From Bolinopsis microptera (taxonomy: Eukaryota; Ctenophora; Tentaculata; Lobata; Bolinopsidae): a DNA stretch of 64,000 bases. The notes beneath the pieces were generated by a model, which saw nothing but the letters and a program-made list of their open reading frames with translations, did no database searches and was not told the DNA's origin. Shown here one piece after another: positions 1-48,904 of the stretch; position 1 is the stretch's first letter; each line of letters begins with the position of its first letter. The translations under genes and the position numbers were made by a program. The stretch covers positions 19,244,494 to 19,308,493 of the forward strand of contig NC_087082.1 in NCBI RefSeq assembly GCF_026151205.1, written 5' to 3'.

Positions 1-216
1 CAAAATCGCGGTGAATTTGCGGCGAAAGATAATGTATTTGCAGAGCTAAGTTGGATGTCATAAATTAGTTAACTAGCTTGTTAGCATAGATGGATAAGGG
101 AGCGACAGGCTCGTCAGGCAAAACAATAGCATCTATATTAATAATCTTAAGTGTTAAGATTTAATATTCCACAACTAGTTGGTTTGTGTGTAGATAGTAA
201 GTCTGTGCGGCTTCTA

Positions 217-432
217 CAGGGTGAGTTGAAAATAGTGTGTGGAATGTAAATATCGATAATTTATTTTATGAAGGAGCACATTTTGAAAGGTGTATTGCTA
301 TCAGTTCATAAACGTATTATTATAATATGTATATATTTTCATTACCTAAATATCCAAAAATTTAGTGCAAATGTCATTTGTCAAAAAAATGATCGATCTT
401 AACATTCCACACACTATTTTCAACTCACCCTG
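217..432. mobile_element. Mariner-type MITE, 216 bp
   Basis: The two ends are perfect inverted repeats of about 32 bp that start CAGGGTGAGTTG and end CAACTCACCCTG. A TA dinucleotide flanks each side (215-216 and 433-434), the target duplication of Tc1/mariner elements. The AT-rich centre has no coding capacity, so it is a non-autonomous copy. The perfect arms suggest recent insertion. Confidence 0.85.
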
Positions 433-1640
433 TAGTGATAATAAATAATTATTATAATTGTTACGTAAGAATTATTATAAAAGTTATGTTTATTTAGAAA
501 CAAGGATAGTAACTTACATATTGAGGCACTTTCCTTGTACCTATCGAGACTGACTCGGACCGAAAATTTTCTAAATCGAAATTATTTTCAAACTTTTTCT
601 GGAAACTACTTTTGTTTATGTTTCATGCTTCCCTGAGCATTATGAGCCGACTTTTTCGGTCCGTACAGCTACATTCGGAAGGCTGTGGATGTGATAAGTT
701 CAATATAATTATAAAGAACGTGATATTTGGCCCTCGGATTTAAAGGAGAATGCGCAAATTTGGTCCTCAGAGAACTAGAATAATCGCAATTTATTGCGAA
801 GATCTGTTTGTCTCGGCAAACGTCAAAAATCGCGATTTGTCGCAGAGAATGAGAAAACTCGCGATTCTGCACGTGCCGCGATTTCTTTTTGACCGCTACT
901 GTCTCTTGATTGCTTATGATGATCAGGAACACATGACGTCGACGATTATTGGTCACTAAAAATCGACCCGTTATTGTTAAGAATGCAATGTAGGTGTGAT
1001 GGTTGTTTCTGCGTATTTGTTACCTGTTACTTATTAATCAACAGGATCATAATGTTGATTGTATCGATAAAACATGGATTTTAAGGCATAAGTAAGCATT
1101 GTTGAGCTCTGAAACCAAGTTTAATCGATTTCTCGTGCAATTTTAGGTTAGGAATAGTCATCAAAATAAGTTTATAACAATGTCGATATTTTGGTAAATT
1201 TCTAGCTTTCTGTCAGAAAATAAATTTACGGTTTCTATAATAGGGGGTAATAAGATATAAACTACAGTACAGCTGTACTTACACCCACATTCACAAGCAT
1301 GCAAGCTCACCTGGTCCAATGAGCAGGAAACGGAGAACAAGCTCTGGTGACGTCACAGTCGCGTGACCTCAGGCTCATAATCACGTGACCTCAGACCCAA
1401 TCAATTGGGTTCTGGCCTGGTCAGCTCCCTGTCACCCGATATTGAGGTGACGTAGAACACCTCGTTAACTCAATCAATGTCTGGAAGGCTGCAAATTTTC
1501 ACATGCCAAACTCACAAGGGTCTTACGCCCTTACGGAGTTGTGCGAGATGACGATACATAGAGGCCGCAGAATTATGAGGACTACCAGATCCTGGTGAAA
1601 CCTAAGCGATCCATGATATCACGACAGGCCCTAGTGACAA
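433..1640. other. Non-coding stretch, nothing recognised
   Basis: I see no convincing exon here. 750-959 is open in both strands because it is rich in TCGCGA-type palindromes, and it vaguely resembles the hAT MITE at 55807. 1330-1460 contains several TGACGT/CACGTGAC motifs that could bind bZIP or bHLH factors, but nothing supports function. Confidence 0.4.
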
Positions 1641-1745
1641 TATTATACACAACAGTAATATGTGAATCAATTGTGAACGATCTCAGACTTATAATAAAGT
1701 GATTCATGAAGGAAACATCACGTAAACCGTAAAAATGGAACATGC
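1640..1745. repeat. Dispersed repeat, copy 1 (partner at 5105-5225)
   Basis: About 105 bp starting near ACAATATTATACACAACA is repeated in the same orientation at 5105-5225 with scattered differences. The partner carries a short extra piece. No terminal structure is visible; it is probably part of an older interspersed element. Confidence 0.6.
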
Positions 1746-1792
1746 ACAATCACTACAAGTTGGTGTCTAACTGAACTCAATTGTTATTTAGC

Positions 1793-2404
1793 ATAATTGA
1801 TAATTGTAGACTAAGCTGAGAGATATTTGTTCAGTGACATTAAATCATGAGATTTGGAACAATGATAACATTGATCAGCTTCTTACAGTAAGATTCATGA
1901 CTAGCCCTTGGTTGAGCAAACTGGTTACGCGTACGCAGCTCCAAACAATTAAATCTATATCATAGCATATCTTAGCGAACTCAATATGGACAATAGATCA
2001 TACGCTAATAAATATTGACCACGCACCACACACTTCTTGATATATGCACAAACTATATCAATCTATTTTCATGTTTGCCAGACCGCAACCAAGTGGCAAC
2101 AGGGGAATTAAAATTATGCTGAAAGGTTCTTAAATTTCCAAACGCTGGTTGCTAGATGTCAGAAAATTGGTTTAAAAATTATCCTAAACGTTTTGAAGTT
2201 TCTGATGTCGTGCACCTGCCATTGAAACCTTACCTGTGATTTTGTGATAGGGACCCGGAAATAGCCGTTGGATCACAAGCAGAAAACACTCGTCGAACTA
2301 GAGTACGCTACCTGAACTCTAGTTTGACACGTACCGAAGTTGGACAGGGGTGATTTCTGACGAACTTAAGTTGTCCAACTAAAATACGTGTATTAGTATT
2401 TTAG
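1793..2404. mobile_element. Truncated copy of the 0.8-kb foldback element
   Basis: This stretch matches the centre and right arm of the element at 8936-9735 and shares its end TATTAGTATTTTAG. The left inverted arm is missing. The right end abuts the acceptor side of the kringle exon, so the element may supply that exon's splice acceptor. No coding capacity was seen. Confidence 0.7.
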
Positions 2405-3106
2405 ATTAATAGTTTCGTTGAGAAATACCCCAGTCTAGAGGAGTACTACTGCAGGAACCCTGATAATGAACCAGCTGCCTGGTGTTACACTACTTCCAGT
2501 AAGAGGTGGGACGTGTGTGGGGTCCCTACCTGCGCAGAACAGAGGGCGCAGGAGGTGTTGGAGACGGAGAGGGCCAGGGAGGAGGACGTGTTCCTGTTCG
2601 GGGAGAGTAAAAGGGCGACTGTGACTCTAGAGGGGGCTGGTGTGAAGCTTACTACTCGTGAAGATCTGGGAAGTTTTTACTGTGGGGGTACTTGTGAGTG
2701 GGTGTTCACTACCGATATAGATGATGATGCCTTGTGGGATATCATCTCCTTCAAGCAGGATCATTACCAATGTTACAAGATAGAGAAAGCCAGCGGTTAC
2801 CACGCCGGGGAGAGCATGGCACCCGGAACGTCAACTAATGACTTGCGTAAGGGGGGACTTCTTGAGGGGGAGTTCCTGGTTCAGACCGATAGGTGGAGTG
2901 GGACAGAAAGGGAGTGTTGGGAGTTCGTACCTGTAGATGGCGAGGAGGGCTCTTACAAGATCAGGAAGAGGTTTGGAAGTCAGAGTGATAAGTTCTTGGG
3001 GGCTCCCCCTGTCACCTTCAAAGACGCTGATGTTCCCAAAACGAGGAGATTCGTGAGAGTTTCTAGCGAGGACTCTGATAATGTGTGGAAAATAACAGCT
3101 GTTTAG
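2405..3106 (+). CDS. Last exon of a kringle-domain protein
   Basis: The open frame starts before the first ATG and reads SLEEYYCRNPD, then AAWCYTT, KRW and CGVPTC, which is the C-terminal half of a kringle domain with its conserved Cys and Trp residues. The first half must be in an upstream exon that I could not find, probably beyond the window. I place the acceptor after TTTTAG at 2404; 2412 is an alternative. After the kringle come about 190 residues with recurring Trp-containing blocks (WDII, CWEFV, VWKI) that could be a beta-trefoil-like fold, but I do not recognise the family. The stop is TAG at 3104-3106. Kringles are secreted binding modules, so the protein is probably extracellular. 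It converges with the large gene ending at 6064. Confidence 0.8.
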   Translation: MNSFVEKYPSLEEYYCRNPDNEPAAWCYTTSSKRWDVCGVPTCAEQRAQEVLETERAREEDVFLFGESKRATVTLEGAGVKLTTREDLGSFYCGGTCEWVFTTDIDDDALWDIISFKQDHYQCYKIEKASGYHAGESMAPGTSTNDLRKGGLLEGEFLVQTDRWSGTERECWEFVPVDGEEGSYKIRKRFGSQSDKFLGAPPVTFKDADVPKTRRFVRVSSEDSDNVWKITAV

Positions 3107-3151
3107 ATTTTTATGTTTAAAACCGAAAATTTACTTTTAGATGGACATTAA

Positions 3152-3157
3152 AATAAA
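3152..3157 (+). promoter_or_regulatory. Polyadenylation signal AATAAA
   Basis: A canonical AATAAA lies 46 bp past the kringle gene's stop codon, followed by a GT/T-rich stretch. Position and consensus agree with the 3' end of this gene. Confidence 0.6.
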
Positions 3158-3633
3158 ATGTGCATGTTTCTTTTGAAACATTGACAGAGTATCAATTTTC
3201 GGGTCATACGTATTTTATTGTAAACTTAGAAAAGATCTGAGTAAAATTGAGTTTGATTTAAAATCTTTAATTGTGGTTTTGCTTGAAAGTTGAAGATTGA
3301 TGGAGTTTACCCAAATATTTTGATGTTTATTCTATTAAATAATATTTCATGGATATGCTTTTATTTTGTATAATTATACAAGCAAAATCACAAAAGTGTT
3401 CAACTATGATCTCATCCTCCACAGCATCGTACACCTGACTCCGAATTAGGGCCGAACACTCCAGAGAGCTTCCATTTACAGGAGAGCTCTCGATCGTCTC
3501 TGGGTTCATAATAGAACTGAGGCATCGGTTCAGAAACAGTTGGAGTCGGGATTAAGGGTGATAACCCTATAAGGCAAACTGTTGCTCCTCATCCATCCAG
3601 TTGAATGTGCTGAAACCAGCACAAACTGGGTCC
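3158..3633. other. Intergenic, nothing firmly supported
   Basis: Only short open frames are present. One minus-strand frame (about 57 codons, 3400-3590) contains YYEPRDDRELSCKW and GVRCCGG and could be an exon remnant, but it lacks clear splice sites and homology that I can name. Confidence 0.35.
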
Positions 3634-4914
3634 TCCTCCTCTCGTTCTCCACTCCAAACTAAGGTAAAGCACCCCAACGAACTGCTAATAGCAGGTGGAC
3701 TACTCCTCTCGTTCTCCACTCCAAAAGGTAGAGCACCCCAACGAACTGCCAATAGCAGGTGGACTACTCCTCTCGTTCTCCACTCCAAAAGGTAGAGCAC
3801 CCCAACGAACTGCTAATAGCAGGTGGACTACTCCTCTCGTTCTCCACTCCAAAAGGTAGAGCACCCCAACGAACTGCCAATAGCAGGTGGACTACTCCTC
3901 TCGTTCTCCACTCCAAAAGGTAGAGCACCCCAACGAACTGCTAATAGCAGGTGGACTACTCCTCTCGTTCTCCACTCCAAAAGGTAGAGCACCCCAACGA
4001 ACTGCTAATAGCAGGTGGACTACTCCTCTCGTTCTCCACTCCAAACTAAGGTAAAGCACCCCAACGAACTGCCAATAGCAGGTGGACTACTCCTCTCGTT
4101 CTCCACTCCAAAAGGTAGAGCACCCCAACGAACTGCTAATAGCAGGTGGACTACTCCTCTCGTTCTCCACTCCAAAAGGTAGAGCACCCCAACGAACTGC
4201 TAATAGCAGGTGGACTACTCCTCTCGTTCTCCACTCCAAAAGGTAGAGCACCCCAACGAACTGCCAATAGCAGGTGGACTACTCCTCTCGTTCTCCACTC
4301 CAAAAGGTAGAGCACCCCAACGAACTGCCAATAGCAGGTGGACTACTCCTCTCGTTCTCCACTCCAAACTAAGGTAAAGCACCCCGACGAACTGCCAATA
4401 GCAGGTGGACTACTCCTCTCGTTCTCCACTCCAAAAGGTAGAGCACCCCAACGAACTGCTAATAGCAGGTGGACTACTCCTCTCGTTCTCCACTCCAAAA
4501 GGTAGAGCACCCCAACGAACTGCTAATAGCAGGTGGACTACTCCTCTCGTTCTCCACTCCAAAAGGTAGAGCACCCCAACGAACTGCCAATAGCAGGTGG
4601 ACTACTCCTCTCGTTCTCCACTCCAAAAGGTAGAGCACCCCAACGAACTGCTAATAGCAGGTGGACTACTCCTCTCGTTCTCCACTCCAAAAGGTAGAGC
4701 ACCCCAACGAACTGCTAATAGCAGGTGGACTACTCCTCTCGTTCTCCACTCCAAAAGGTAGAGCACCCCAACGAACTGCTAATAGCAGGTGGACTACTCC
4801 TCTCGTTCTCCACTCCAAAAGGTAGAGCACCCCAACGAACTGCTAATAGCAGGTGGACTACTCCTCTCGTTCTCCACTCCAAAAGGTAGAGCACCCCAAC
4901 GAACTGCTAATAGC
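3634..4914. repeat. 64-bp minisatellite, about 20 copies
   Basis: The unit contains CCAACGAACTGC, AGCAGGTGGACTACTCC and CGTTCTCCACTCC. Copies are nearly identical apart from a C/T switch (GCTAATAGC or GCCAATAGC). A variant with a 3-bp insertion (CCAAACTAAGG) recurs near 3655, 4043 and 4371. The array lies between two convergent genes. Open frames across it are by-products of the repeat. Confidence 0.95.
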
Positions 4915-5104
4915 AGCTGAGGAGCTGGAGGACTGCATATCTGATCATCATCACTATCACTCCACTCGATTGACGATAAGCTAAGATCGGCGATTTCAAT
5001 TTAATACATGATATCGATGAGAATGAACTGCAGTTGAAATTAAGAAGCTCCTGAACACCATAAATTTTTGATTTTATTATCGTGTTGTAAATAAAAATTC
5101 GATA

Positions 5105-5225
5105 CACAATATTATACACAACACTAATAGACTAATACTATACGTGAATCAATTGTGAACGAGCTTAGACTCAGAATAAAGTGATTCATGAAGGAAACAT
5201 CATGTAAACCGTAAAAATGGAACCT
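5105..5225. repeat. Dispersed repeat, copy 2 (partner at 1640-1745)
   Basis: Direct repeat of the segment at 1640-1745, sharing GTGAATCAATTGTGAACGA and the run up to AAAAATGGAAC. It has a short internal insertion relative to copy 1. Confidence 0.6.
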
Positions 5226-5353
5226 GCTTTTTATTGCAGCCATTTTCCGTTATCTATATTGCCCTTCAAATCGAATAACATTAAAGTTATAACATCCATA
5301 TTGTTACCAGGCTATATTAAACAATAAGAGAGGGGGGAAGGAGGGGGAGGGGG

Positions 5354-5425
5354 GTTACACTCGTTATGTTCATAAACATAATAGCCTGGTAAAGATTCGG
5401 CGGAATGACTGAGCGCCGCCCAGTA
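5354..5425. mobile_element. Short TTAC-ended MITE, diverged copy
   Basis: It contains the family core ATGTTCATAAACATAATAG and GATTCGGCGGAATGAC and ends GCCCAGTAA. Three better copies lie at 30282, 32708 and 33477, two of them with clear 8-bp target duplications. The left end of this copy is degraded. Confidence 0.6.
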
Positions 5426-6063
5426 ACCAGATTGTAGCTTTATAACTATAAGTTACATTAGTATTTAAAAACTTTACGAAGGTCTACATACCAGGTCACC
5501 GTATTAAGTTTGGCATTGCATGGGAAACTCTCAAAGTCAAACTTGGTCGTGACGTTTGTAGTGAGCTATAGTATCCGTACAAAATTCCCACAGACAGGTT
5601 TCTTGGATGGATATTTTTTTGGATTAATTTTCTCACAAACATAGTCATATTTTGAGCAGTTAGGATAGTAAAAATTGGTGACAAATATTCGGTTTTATCG
5701 TTTTCATAAGCAGAAATTAATCACAAAAAAGCTTATCAATGCTGAGATTTGAGTGAGACCATAAATTTGCAACGGGTGATAGTATTGTTTCTCAATCGTG
5801 AGTCCAATAGTACAGTTCAGTTGTTTTAAATTTCGTTGATAAAAAGAGAAACATCGTATTTTTTAAATGCAGAAAAATCTAAATATTTCGAAATTTAACG
5901 TCAACATCTAAAGATATAACTATATCTTACTTTTGAAAAACTAAGTCTTACTTTTGAAATGTTTTCTCTCAATCTTAAAAATATTTACTCTCAGTCTTTC
6001 TTTGATACAAGTTGTAAACCTCTTTTCGCACAACGAGTATCATGTCCTTCTTATTTCCGAATT
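5426..6063. other. Intergenic, 3' flank of the large minus-strand gene
   Basis: No exon is visible. It should include the 3' untranslated region of the minus-strand gene ending at 6064. I did not find a convincing minus-strand AATAAA close to the stop, so the polyadenylation site is undetermined. Confidence 0.4.
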
Positions 6064-45225
<39,162 letters not shown>

Positions 45226-45249
45226 CTGTTGGAATATGCAAATGTAACG

Positions 45250-45908
45250 GTTGTAACCTGGTAACCTGGTAACCTGGTTACCTGGTTACCTGGTTACCTG
45301 GTTACCTGGTTACCTGGTTACCTGGTTACCTGGTTACCTGGTTACCTGGTTACCTGGTTACCTGGTTACCTGGTTACCTGGTTACCTGGTTACCTGGTTA
45401 CCTGGTTACCTGGTTACCTGGTTACCTGGTTACCTGGTTACCTGGTTACCTGGTTACCTGGTTACCTGGTTACCTGGTTACCTGGTTACCTGGTTACCTG
45501 GTTACCTGGTTACCTGGTTACCTGGTTACCTGGTTACCTGGTTACCTGGTTACCTGGTTACCTGGTTACCTGGTTACCTGGTTACCTGGTTACCTGGTTA
45601 CCTATTTACCTGGTTACCTGGTTACCTGGTTACCTGGTTACCTGGTTACCTGGTTACCTGGTTACCTGGTTACCTGGTTACCTGGTTACCTTGTTACCTG
45701 GTTACCTGGTTACCAGGTTACCTGGTTACCTGGTTACCTGGTTACCTGGTTACCTGGTTACCTGGTTACCTGGTTACCTGGTTACCTGGTTACCTGGTTA
45801 CCTGGTTACCTGGTTACCTATTTACCTGGTTACCTGGTTACCTGGTTACCTGGTTACCTGGTTACCTGGTTACCTGGTTACCTGGTTACCTGGTTACCTG
45901 GTTACCAG
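45250..45908. repeat. (GGTTACCT)n minisatellite, ~80 copies
   Basis: Same 8-bp unit as at 42954, starting with CCTGGTAA variants and with rare changes (CTATTTAC, CTTGTTAC). It lies just upstream of exon 45084-45225. Confidence 0.95.
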
Positions 45909-46188
45909 GTGTGTGGCGTCTGATGGTACTAAACAATTAAGCAAGCTATTTTATAAAACATCGTACTGAAAATTATGTTGTTGAATTGTGACTCACAATG
46001 TAAGTGGAACCGAGTACGACATTTCGGTAAAAAACACTATATGTTACCTGGTTAACTGGTACACTAAACAGGATTAAACAGGATTAAACAGGATTAAACA
46101 TAAATTTGTCAATGAGAGCCCTAACACTCACGTCTTGACTATACATCAATATATTATTATGTCATATTATTATGTCATATTATTATGT

Positions 46189-47479
46189 CATGGTTATTGC
46201 AAAAAACCATGACAAGGGTATCAGACCTATATTAATCTAAGAGACGACACAAAACGAATCATCATACAACAAATTTTAAAATCCTGCGGCACAGGATCTT
46301 GTTGTTTTCCTACTCTACCTCTCCCAAACCCCTCTCTCCTTCTCCTCTCTTCAGGTTTATTCTTCAATTTTTTTAAAATTAGATAGCAGATGTATTTTCT
46401 TTTAAATGAAGTAATGGCATTAAACATTGATTGGTATCGTATGTATGTTGTGTATAGTGTTTGCTGACTGGGTATATGCTATATATTTTGAGGCTCACGA
46501 CGTCTCGTCCCATGGGTGGAGTTGTAGGCTGAGTATGTGTTCTCCTTACTTCGTATGGGGAAACATTGACAGGTTTGCCTTAGCCTTTGGGATGAGTGTT
46601 TGCCCACCGGGGATCCAAAAATATGATTATCATGGACATTACTTTGACACATAAACTAATCAAACGACTTGAATGATTCCAGAAAATTTTACTAACTGCA
46701 TTTAGCTAGTTTATAGTAAATACACACGATCGCAGAATAGAGGAGCACAATTGGGTTCTTTGTTCTGCGACTGTGTTTCCTCGGTGGGCCGACAGGTTTT
46801 TGTTGTGTAGTAGTGCTGGGAAAAAAAAACCGCTTTAACTATCAATGAGAGTACAAATTTTTAATTCTTGACCTTAGTGCCACAGTTTCTGTGGTAAAAA
46901 CAAATTTATAGTTAAACGTTATATAATGTAGAAGGGCATGATTTACTCACATCACTAAGCATCTGGATGGATAATTAGCACACAATGATAAACTGACCTT
47001 TAAACATGACCACCAACTATACCACGTAACCATAGCTCCGAAATAAATAAATTGCTCTACATAGAAACATCTGGCCTGATCCTATCACATTGTGGTCCCC
47101 AGGGGTTCGGTAAAGCCCTTACAGGCAACTGGGTCCTTTTACCAGCCACAATAAAATTGGTCATGCCAGTACTGTCATAAACTGTAACCAACTATTTAAA
47201 AATTAGACATCTTTAGCTAAATTTTAAATTTTAAGTCATAGAGCAATCTTCTTAATTTTAAAATTTTTAAGAATTATATTTTACCCTAACTATGATGTGG
47301 TGGCATTTCATACTTAACTAAATTTCAACTTTGAAAGTAAATAGATTATTAGTGACAACAAATTATAGTTTAAGACATCCATTCTGCATTGTGTTTCCAA
47401 TATTAGAATTTATGATATGTATTGATTGAATAATTGGTAATAAATTTAACTTTTGTTTTATTAACTTTTGTTTTATTAA
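46189..47479 (+). mobile_element. 5'-truncated LINE A relative (3' UTR only)
   Basis: About 1.29 kb nearly identical to 25748-27040, ending with the same two AACTTTTGTTTTATT tail words. The start GTTATTGCAAA lies inside the LINE A 3' UTR, as expected from abortive reverse transcription. No coding capacity. Confidence 0.8.
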
Positions 47480-47675
47480 TAGAAATAAATAAATAAATAA
47501 TGTGCAAGAGTTTTCTTAAAATAAAAATTTAAAAATCATAAAAATTTAACTTCGTCACAACTTTTGTTGAAAGAGAAACAAGTGCAAATAAAATAATTTA
47601 ATTCCCATGAACATGTTCCAAAATGATATGATATGTTGATCGTGATATGAAATGAAATGAAGCCCGACTTGACCG

Positions 47676-48188
47676 TCACGTGTCCGCAGAGGAGTTCCGT
47701 TGAGGTGTAGCGGTGACTTTACAGCTGGACTTCAGCAGATCCTTCTTAGTGACTTCCTTCTTCGGGAAACGCCTGTTGTTTGCTCTCACCAAGAACCTCG
47801 CTGTCTCTCTTATGAGGCTGGTATCTGTGAATAGCCCCTCTAAGTTAGCGAAAAGACAGGTTTTGGCTCTCTGACTAAAGCGGTGTCGGTAGTCTTCATA
47901 CAGGGAGCAGGTCCGGAGGACGTGTACCTCATCTTCGATGATGGGGTCGAAGAATGGCATTTCTGCGAAATTTTCGAGCATGTCCATGTCCTCTGTTGAG
48001 CAAGCTTTACATATCCGAGGTACGATCTGGTTTCTTTTGTGGGTTCCATGACGTCCTGTCTCAATATTGGCCGCCGCGGTGGACACCATTCCTGGTCGAA
48101 CTTCTGGCTCACGGAACGTCATCCACGAGGGATACCGGTAATTCTCGGACAGAAAGCGTGATAAGAAGTCATACTGGAAATGTGCCAA
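47676..48188 (-). pseudogene. LINE C-terminal fragment with zinc-finger-like motif
   Basis: The frame has RICKACSTED, PIIEDEVHVLRTCSLYEDYR and RETARFLVRANNRRFP. The C-x2-C ... H-x4-C arrangement with EDE-H is common at the C-terminus of LINE ORF2 proteins. A related piece is at 53680-53968 (EDEKHVLTDCSLYDDLR, RETARFLSKVNKRRFP). No RT is attached. Confidence 0.65.
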
Positions 48189-48229
48189 CAGCCTTTGCGG
48201 CGGCTAACTTTCTTTTATAAGTTTCTAGT

Positions 48230-48904
48230 GTGATGTCTTCGACCCAAATTCCATCTCACGTGTTATCGCTTAGTTCAGCCACTACAACGGCAGCTGCAGC
48301 TACAGACTCTTCACAACCAGCCACAACTATTTGTCAAGAGTTCCTAAACTGGAATTGTCCACACGGAATCAGTGGAAAAAAGAAGATCAACGGGAACTCT
48401 TGCCCTTCTACTCATCCAAGGGTCTGCAATCAGTACCGAGCATCTGGTTTCACGGGAAGGAGTGGTTGTAAGGAAGGTTAAAACTGTACATTCTTTCACC
48501 CTGATATCTGTAGAGCTGCACTTGAGAATTGTTCGTGTTCTAAAAAGGACTGTTTAAAGTTTCACCCCCGGTCGACCAGGAAGAGTACAAAGGAGCGTCC
48601 TGAGAGGGGAGAGCGTCCTAAGAGTAACACTCTTAACACGAATCAGAGGTACAGCAAACAGAATAGTGATGCCAACACGAGTGATTTTTTAAAGCTACGA
48701 AACTTGATCACTGGGATGGCGGCCAAGTTAGAAGCATTCGAGAAAAAGATGGATCAAAGTACCCCATCCCCATCCCAAACTGTTACACAGCCAATGGGAG
48801 CATCCATGATCTACCCCGTTCAATCAGCTCCCCCAATGATGAGTCTAGGTGTGCCCAGGCTACCACACCACCAGATTCCTTTCTCTCATCACTCTTATTA
48901 TTAA
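48230..48904 (+). pseudogene. LINE E ORF1: CCCH zinc-finger protein with one internal stop
   Basis: One frame from ATG 48230 to TAA 48902-48904 (about 225 codons) with a single in-frame TAA at 48479-48481. The Cys/His spacing gives three CCCH-like fingers: ICQEFLNWNCPHG to HPRVC; CNQYRASGF, GC, then NCTFFHP; and CRAALENCSC to DCLKFHP. Such fingers bind RNA. A Lys/Arg-rich stretch and a short helical segment (ITGMAAKLEAFEKKMD) follow, then a Pro/Met-rich end. Confidence 0.8.

Noticed and set aside
750-959. Overlapping plus- and minus-strand frames
   Set aside because: Palindromic TCGCGA-rich sequence, possibly an old MITE; no domain or splice context.
3327-3590. Short minus-strand frames as a gene
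   Set aside because: No clear splice sites, start or recognisable domain.
47676-48188. 5' exon of the large minus-strand gene
   Set aside because: The sequence is a LINE C-terminal zinc-finger type and is related to 53680-53968.
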